Shown here in pieces: positions 59,465 through 64,000 of a DNA stretch of 64,000 nt. The position numbers and the translations under genes were made by a program. A model generated the notes under the pieces. The model had not been told where the DNA came from. It was given only the letters and a program-made list of their open reading frames with translations, and did not search any database. Source of the stretch: Litchfieldella xinjiangensis (lineage in GTDB: Bacteria > Pseudomonadota > Gammaproteobacteria > Pseudomonadales > Halomonadaceae). The stretch is taken from positions 372,001-436,000 of the forward strand of contig NZ_JPZL01000003.1 of assembly GCF_000759345.1 (NCBI RefSeq), in the 5' to 3' direction. The stretch's first letter is position 1; each line of letters begins with the position of its first letter.

Positions 59465-60052
59465 TTATTCACTGGCCAGGGCTCGGCTTACACGAACCCA
59501 CTCTGCAGTCAGGGCCTCCAGTGATTGGGCAGTGCTCTCGTCGACCAACCGATCCTCACCATCGAACGCCTTGCCGGCCTGCGGCAGGGTGACCTGATCG
59601 GGAAGAACGTGCACCCCTATGTTGCCCAGCATCATGCGCAACACCACCAGGCCGCGCCGTCCGCCCGTGGCGCCAGCCGAGGCGGCACACAGCGCTGCGA
59701 CCTTGCCCCGGAAGGCGACCAGGCGGGGCTCGTCGGGCGTTTCACTGCGCGAAATCCAATCCAGCGCGTTCTTGAGAAGCGGCGTCAAGCTACTGTTGTA
59801 CTCGGGCGCGGCGATCAGGAAGCCATCGCTCTCGCGGAAGAGCGCCTTGAGGCGCTTGGCTGCGTCCGGCAGGCCACCGTCGGCTTCAAGATCACCGTCG
59901 TATAGCGGCATGGAAAAGTCCGCCAGGTCAATGAAGCTCACGTCGGCATCATGGCGCTGAGCGGCCTCAGTGGCGGCCTTGGCAAGCCGCTTGTTGAGCG
60001 AGTCGCGGCGTGCGCTGCCGGCCAGGCAGATCAGGCGGGGGCGATACGTCAT
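59465..60052 (-). CDS. NADPH-dependent FMN reductase family protein
   Basis: A 195-residue flavodoxin-fold protein of the ChrR/YieF type: LICLAGSARRDSLNKRLA forms the FMN phosphate loop, and FLIAAPEYNSSLTPLLKNALDWISR in two blocks the second flavin-contacting loop. It probably reduces quinones or metals such as chromate. AAGGAAACTCC precedes the ATG at 60052; the frame opens 34 codons earlier without support. A single gene. Confidence 0.92.
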   Translation of the reverse strand: MTYRPRLICLAGSARRDSLNKRLAKAATEAAQRHDADVSFIDLADFSMPLYDGDLEADGGLPDAAKRLKALFRESDGFLIAAPEYNSSLTPLLKNALDWISRSETPDEPRLVAFRGKVAALCAASAGATGGRRGLVVLRMMLGNIGVHVLPDQVTLPQAGKAFDGEDRLVDESTAQSLEALTAEWVRVSRALASE

Positions 60053-60246
60053 GGAGTTTCCTTGTCGGTGAACGGTGTTCAAAAATCGATCGTACATCGA
60101 GACATCATGTTGCGTTGCGTAAATAGCCTCGTTTTCAAGCCGTGATCGAGCCAATGAAGTGGTTGGACAGCGCCTCGTTCATGGGCATACTCCACTATAC
60201 AAGGGTAGGCAATACGCGCAACGCAGGGGAAGTGGGGGATATAATA

Positions 60247-61587
60247 ATGATGCCCGGGATTCGTGGGGACGTCCGGCACTTGACGGTGTTGGGCATGTGG
60301 TTCGTGATGCTCATGGTATTGGCTACTTCGGTCAGTGCCAATCCGCGTTATGCATCGATCGTGGTCGATGCCGCCAGTGGCGAAGTGCTGCATGGCGAAA
60401 ATGCCGATGCAACTCGCTATCCGGCGTCACTGACCAAGATGATGACGCTCTATCTACTGTTCGAGGCCATCGAAGAGGGCCGCATTGCGCTCGACCAGCC
60501 GATGCCGGTGTCGTCGTACGCGGCGTCCAAGCCCGCCTCGAAATTATGGCTGCGAGCCGGCAGTACCATCACACCCCGTGAAGCGATCCCCGCCCTGATC
60601 ATCCGTTCGGCCAATGATGTGGCCGTGGTCGTCGCCGAAGCATTGGGCGGTACCGAGCAGGGCTTTGCCCGCATGATGAATGACAAGGCCCGCACCATGG
60701 GCATGATGTCGACCCACTTCAATAATCCTTCCGGCCTGCCCGACCCCAGCCAGGTATCGACGGCACGTGACCTGGCGACGCTGTCGATGCGTCTGATGAA
60801 TGATTTTCCCCAGCATTATCATCGCTTCTCTGAAACGCGCTTCACTTACCGTGGCACGACGCACAACGGGCACAATCGCCTGCTGACCAACTACGCTGGG
60901 GCCGACGGTCTCAAGACGGGATACATCCGTGCTTCGGGGTTTAACGTGGCGACCTCGGCCATCCGCAACGGGCGGCGCATCGTCGCCGTGGTCATGGGGG
61001 GCTTCACTGCTCAATCACGAGATGCCCACATGGTCGATTTGCTCGACCGCGGTTTCGTGCGTGCCTCGCTGCTCAACAATAGCGACTGGGTCGCCAAGGC
61101 TGATATTTCCGGCAATGTCGAGCGGATCCACGCCATGCCCCCCGCGCCAGTGGCCGAGTATGATCGCATCGCCGACTTCGCCAAGCAGATGCCAGTGCCT
61201 GATACCACGCCGACGGTTACCACCATGACCGCGTCATTGGCACCTGCCGACACGTCCAGTGTCGAAAGCGATGTCATGAGCGATGCGATGCCGTCTTCCG
61301 CCGAGGATCCAATCCTGGCACTGATGAACGGCTTTGGTCAGGAAGAGATGGGTGGCGACTGGTCAGTGCAAATTGGCGCTTTCCACGACGCCAGCCAGGC
61401 CCAGGTCTTCGCGACGCGGGCGGCCGACTACCTTGAGCAGAACCAGCTTCCCACCCGGGTCGCGATCACTGAATCCCCGGAGCGTCAGGTCTATCGCGCG
61501 CGCCTGGTCGACCTGGAAGAAACCCAGGCCCGCACCGCCTGTGACCGCTTGCAGCAGCAGGGCATGGACTGCCTGGTGGTGCGCTAA
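60247..61587 (+). CDS. D-alanyl-D-alanine carboxypeptidase (PBP5-like) with C-terminal SPOR domain
   Basis: A 446-residue penicillin-binding hydrolase. A signal segment (about 12-30) is followed by the S11 peptidase domain with SLTK (S61, K64), SAN (121-123) and KTG (223-225). A Thr/Ala/Ser-rich linker (about 325-370) leads to a SPOR domain (about 372-446; WSVQIGAFHDASQAQVFA), which binds denuded peptidoglycan at the septum. The usual PBP5 C-terminal domain and membrane helix are absent. I chose the double ATG at 60247; an earlier frame start is at 60142. Confidence 0.9.
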   Translation: MMPGIRGDVRHLTVLGMWFVMLMVLATSVSANPRYASIVVDAASGEVLHGENADATRYPASLTKMMTLYLLFEAIEEGRIALDQPMPVSSYAASKPASKLWLRAGSTITPREAIPALIIRSANDVAVVVAEALGGTEQGFARMMNDKARTMGMMSTHFNNPSGLPDPSQVSTARDLATLSMRLMNDFPQHYHRFSETRFTYRGTTHNGHNRLLTNYAGADGLKTGYIRASGFNVATSAIRNGRRIVAVVMGGFTAQSRDAHMVDLLDRGFVRASLLNNSDWVAKADISGNVERIHAMPPAPVAEYDRIADFAKQMPVPDTTPTVTTMTASLAPADTSSVESDVMSDAMPSSAEDPILALMNGFGQEEMGGDWSVQIGAFHDASQAQVFATRAADYLEQNQLPTRVAITESPERQVYRARLVDLEETQARTACDRLQQQGMDCLVVR

Positions 61588-61792
61588 ATCAGCTCGTTCG
61601 GCGGGGGCTTGCCCTCGTCGATTTCAGCGATGCGTCTCGTGTTATAGCGCCAAGCATCCTGGCCCCTCGACATGTGTCTATTCTCTCTAGTGCAGCGTAC
61701 GGATGAGGCTTGGTAAGCGGATGTTCTTGTGCCACCTTCGTCTTGGTTGAGAAGCCTGCTTACCTTTGCTAGCCGGGCTATAAGAGAATCGC

Positions 61793-62305
61793 TCACAACC
61801 AAAATAATAAAGCTACTAGCAAGAAAGAGGCCGCGAGCATACACAAGAGCTTTATTATATTTCTTTCTGGATCTGGCGAGATCCCATAGCGATTAGTTCC
61901 TGGCGTGCCAGGAATAAAAAATAAAGCCAGGGCCAGCAAGACCCCTGCAACGGGCAGGAATGAGGTCAATACCCACCATCCAGTGGTATTAAAATCGTTT
62001 AAGCGGCGAATGCTGAGAACCGCCATCATGGCCGTAACTGGAATTCCTAGGAGTATGGCGATGAGTACAAGGACGGAAGTGATATAGTCACTCTGGAATA
62101 TAATGCCTGTCAACATCGCTATCAAAAGTAGCAATACAGGTAAAAAAGTTAAGATCATCATATATAGGAAAAAGCGCATGCGGCCTAGCCTGCCCTTGGC
62201 TTGGAAAAGGCGAGGCTCGCATGCGTCCTTCCTGTCATTATTTTTTCCTAAAGAAGACGCTGAAACCGCAGTTTTTCCTCTCTTACACCGAGCTGTTGAC
62301 GGCAC
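61793..62305 (-). CDS. DUF805 family membrane protein
   Basis: A 170-residue protein; after about 40 polar residues it has ACEPRLFQAKGRLGRMRFFLYMM and four hydrophobic helices, with RRLNDFNTTGWW between helices 2 and 3 and FFIPGTPGTNRYG before the last, all DUF805 hallmarks. Function unknown. The start is uncertain: the frame opens with GTG at 62305 without a good ribosome site. Base composition is clearly lower in GC than the main part of the window. Confidence 0.8.
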   Translation of the reverse strand: MPSTARCKRGKTAVSASSLGKNNDRKDACEPRLFQAKGRLGRMRFFLYMMILTFLPVLLLLIAMLTGIIFQSDYITSVLVLIAILLGIPVTAMMAVLSIRRLNDFNTTGWWVLTSFLPVAGVLLALALFFIPGTPGTNRYGISPDPERNIIKLLCMLAASFLLVALLFWL

Positions 62306-62371
62306 CTCATACGTTTACCCCTGTTACGATATCTTTTATTTGCCTTGCCCAGTCGTGCTGCAAGGGGTGGT

Positions 62372-63343
62372 CTATACAGAAGCGACCGCCTGATGCAGTC
62401 CTCTGGCCAGTTCCAGATCGTAAAGACGAGTTGTCGGCCCGTCGGGGCGGCAGCGTTCTTTCACTAGCGGGTCCCACTGATTCCTGGCGGCACGCAGGCG
62501 GGCATATTTAGCAGTAATATCGCGGAGGAAAGTTGCGGGCAACATGAATGCATCATATGCCACAGTGGCACGCATTCGCCCAAGTGACATGATGCCAAGC
62601 CGAACCAATTCTCGGTAATGCTCGGTATCAATTTTGGCTTGTTTTTGTTTTTCCCGATACTTGGCCAGGACCGCTTCCCGGTTAGAAGTAATTTGAGGCT
62701 TGCCTTGCTCATCGAACCAAGGTCCTTTCTCCATATAACAGCGCAGGTATTCCCATAACATGCCCTGGATTTCTGCTGTGCGCCCCATGGGCAGGTTGAG
62801 CCGCAGGGCAATGACCTCATCGGGGTGGTCATAGCGTTGCAGCAACAGTTCCAGCGGAGTTTCGGTCATGGCACCGGTATATTGGGTCACGCTGCGGCTT
62901 TCCTGCATCCAGGATACCGCCTCATCCCAGGGGGTATGGTAGAGTTTGTCCTTGTCCTGGAAATAAATCTCCCGGGTGCGGCGGTTAAAGCGAATGGGAG
63001 ACGAGGCGGGCCAGAAAACCTCAAGAAGAAAAACTAAGCTGGTTATGCAGGACATGATGGCGGTGGCTTTGAAGACATAGACTGCTCCCCCCCAGTCCTG
63101 AAAAATGACGGGTGACATAAGCAGCAGTCCGTAAAATGCGAGCAACCCCCAAAGCCCGGTAAAAATACCCTTGCCTTCTTCGGCGCCGCTGGAAAGGTCC
63201 AGGTAGTGCTCGGTTTGCTCCTGCACTTCGCCCAGTTGCATGGGCTGCTTGGCGGCCCGACGTTTGGGTGACAGAACGATCAGTTCGTCGGCAAGGCCCA
63301 ACTGTTGGGAAAGATTGGCGAAGTAGGTTTTGATGCTTTGCAT
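62372..63343 (-). CDS. membrane-linked protein, probably DUF6708 family
   Basis: A 323-residue protein with two hydrophobic segments (about 60-82 and 88-112) and a long polar C-terminal part. The middle reads PIRFNRRTREIYFQDKDKLYHTPWDEAVSW, then QRYDHPDEVIALRLNLP and WEYLRCYMEKGPWF. This layout resembles DUF6708, a family often next to type VI secretion genes; the assignment is from memory and moderate. It is followed by lower-GC DNA and preceded by two small unknown genes in one leftward group. Confidence 0.6.
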   Translation of the reverse strand: MQSIKTYFANLSQQLGLADELIVLSPKRRAAKQPMQLGEVQEQTEHYLDLSSGAEEGKGIFTGLWGLLAFYGLLLMSPVIFQDWGGAVYVFKATAIMSCITSLVFLLEVFWPASSPIRFNRRTREIYFQDKDKLYHTPWDEAVSWMQESRSVTQYTGAMTETPLELLLQRYDHPDEVIALRLNLPMGRTAEIQGMLWEYLRCYMEKGPWFDEQGKPQITSNREAVLAKYREKQKQAKIDTEHYRELVRLGIMSLGRMRATVAYDAFMLPATFLRDITAKYARLRAARNQWDPLVKERCRPDGPTTRLYDLELARGLHQAVASV

Positions 63344-63346
63344 GGC

Positions 63347-63673
63347 TCAGCCGACCTCGAGTTCGATGGGGGACAGCGTCAGGTCCGGGAACGGGCGATA
63401 GTGAAGTGTCCCCGAGAGGCTGACCAGGGTGTCGTCTTCAGCAGTGGTGTGATAGATCTTGCGGTAGACGGGGCGCTCGTGCCGATGGCGGCCGCCGATA
63501 TCCAGTTCGAAGTCCTGCTCCGTCAGAAGCGCTTCCCTCTGCTCACTGCTCCACCAACCTGCGCGCCAGTGCTCGGTAGCTTCCAGCGTGAACATGCCCG
63601 GGGAAACGTTCTGCGGCAAGGGAGTTCCCTGGCGCTTTCCGGCAGGCTCCTCATACAACTCGCTCTGTCTCAT
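63347..63673 (-). CDS. small protein of unknown function
   Basis: I do not recognise this 108-residue protein. It is polar, without signal or membrane segments, with HWRAGWWSSEQREALL in the middle and a beta-like end (HYRPFPDLTLSPIELEVG). Its stop lies 3 bp before the DUF6708-like start and its ATG overlaps the upstream gene by 23 bases, so the three genes form one translationally coupled group. Confidence 0.6.
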   Translation of the reverse strand: MRQSELYEEPAGKRQGTPLPQNVSPGMFTLEATEHWRAGWWSSEQREALLTEQDFELDIGGRHRHERPVYRKIYHTTAEDDTLVSLSGTLHYRPFPDLTLSPIELEVG

Positions 63674-64000
63674 GCGTACTACTTGAGGAAGCGGATGACT
63701 GGCTCTCGTCGCTGGTAGCGCTTGGCTGATCGACTCCCCGCCACGTCATGAATCGGTACCCACCGGTGAGCTGGCTGTTTTGTCGATTTCGATAACTCAT
63801 CTCTTCGGGTTGTTTGTCATGCAAGCCGTGAGAAAAAAGCAGGTCGATTGGCTCAGGCAAGGCAGGAGGCGCTTGTTCCCGGGTCCATTGGTGCCAGCTT
63901 TGGGCCAAAGTAAGATGATCCCGTAACACTGCGCGTGCATGCTGCCGCGTGGCGGCATCGCTTGAAGCAAAGCGTCTGCGAATATCCTGGGCTTCGTCAT
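63651..64000 (-). CDS. C-terminal part of an unknown protein, cut by the window edge
   Basis: The frame is open from the right edge to a stop at 63651, about 116 residues. An internal GTG at 63929 would be an alternative start, but the uninterrupted frame to the edge (starting DEAQDIRRRFASSDAATRQH) suggests a longer gene. It has WHQWTREQAPPALPEPIDLLFSHGL and a Ser-rich tail. No family recognised. It heads the small gene group that includes the DUF6708-like gene. Confidence 0.5.
   Translation of the reverse strand, partial: DEAQDIRRRFASSDAATRQHARAVLRDHLTLAQSWHQWTREQAPPALPEPIDLLFSHGLHDKQPEEMSYRNRQNSQLTGGYRFMTWRGVDQPSATSDESQSSASSSSTHETERVV

Noticed and set aside
61584-61844. An 86-codon minus-strand frame after the carboxypeptidase gene
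   Set aside because: It overlaps the DUF805 gene and the carboxypeptidase end, lacks a ribosome site and shows no family likeness; the 205-bp spacer is better described as lower-GC DNA without a clear gene.
1-64000. Mobile elements, CRISPR arrays, tRNA or rRNA genes
   Set aside because: I saw no transposase or integrase, no regular spaced repeats and no cloverleaf or rRNA-like sequence in reading the window; a dedicated search was not possible.

Overview
The window is chromosomal DNA from a GC-rich, facultatively anaerobic, denitrifying gammaproteobacterium. The protein sequences and gene style look most like Halomonas or a relative (inferred from remembered family resemblance, not searched). 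About 60 protein genes are packed with little spacing. I saw no rRNA, tRNA, insertion sequence, integrase or CRISPR array.

Regions. (1) 0-11 kb is an anaerobic-metabolism block: the start of nosR with a cytochrome c gene; hemN (oxygen-independent haem synthesis); ubiT-nrdJa-nrdJb (oxygen-independent ubiquinone synthesis and B12-dependent ribonucleotide reductase); and ubiU-ubiV on the other strand. A DUF488 gene, a small unknown gene, an MFS transporter and a glutathione transferase lie among them. (2) 11-17 kb is the periplasmic nitrate reductase operon napEFDABC, an extra secreted acidic protein, and a convergent HPP-family membrane gene. (3) 17-25 kb handles nitric oxide: norR diverges from hmp-nnrS across a perfect sigma-54 promoter. 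trhP, a PepSY protein, sirB2 and an AhpD-like gene follow. (4) 25-43 kb is respiratory nitrate reduction: narK-usp-narK, narXL, then narK1-narGHJI-rotamase-moaB-moeA. narH is broken at a run of 12 G. (5) 43-50 kb holds a Na+/H+ antiporter, a DNR-type CRP/FNR regulator with tandem NarL and FNR sites, a DGC-domain zinc protein, and a three-subunit molybdenum hydroxylase. (6) 50.6-55.6 kb is a LysR gene, a TRAP transporter and a VanX-like dipeptidase, with lower GC in its first part. (7) 55.6-64 kb is mixed housekeeping and accessory genes: VOC protein, chemoreceptor, lipoprotein, FMN reductase and a SPOR-domain D,D-carboxypeptidase. It ends in a lower-GC stretch with DUF805 and unknown, possibly type VI secretion-related genes.

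How it works together. Nitrate would enter through three NarK-type carriers and be reduced by NarGHI (membrane, quinol-linked) or NapABC (periplasm). NO is sensed by NorR and removed by Hmp, and N2O reduction is represented by the start of nosR. HemN, UbiTUV and NrdJ supply haem, quinone and deoxynucleotides without oxygen; MoaB and MoeA supply molybdenum cofactor. Candidate FNR/DNR boxes (TTGAT-N4-ATCAA type) precede cytochrome c/hemN, ubiT, ubiU, sirB2 and dnr. NarL-type heptamers (TACCTCC or TACCCCT class) cluster at hemN, narK, narX/narK1, narG and dnr. The picture is one nitrate- and oxygen-responsive regulon gathered in about 45 kb.
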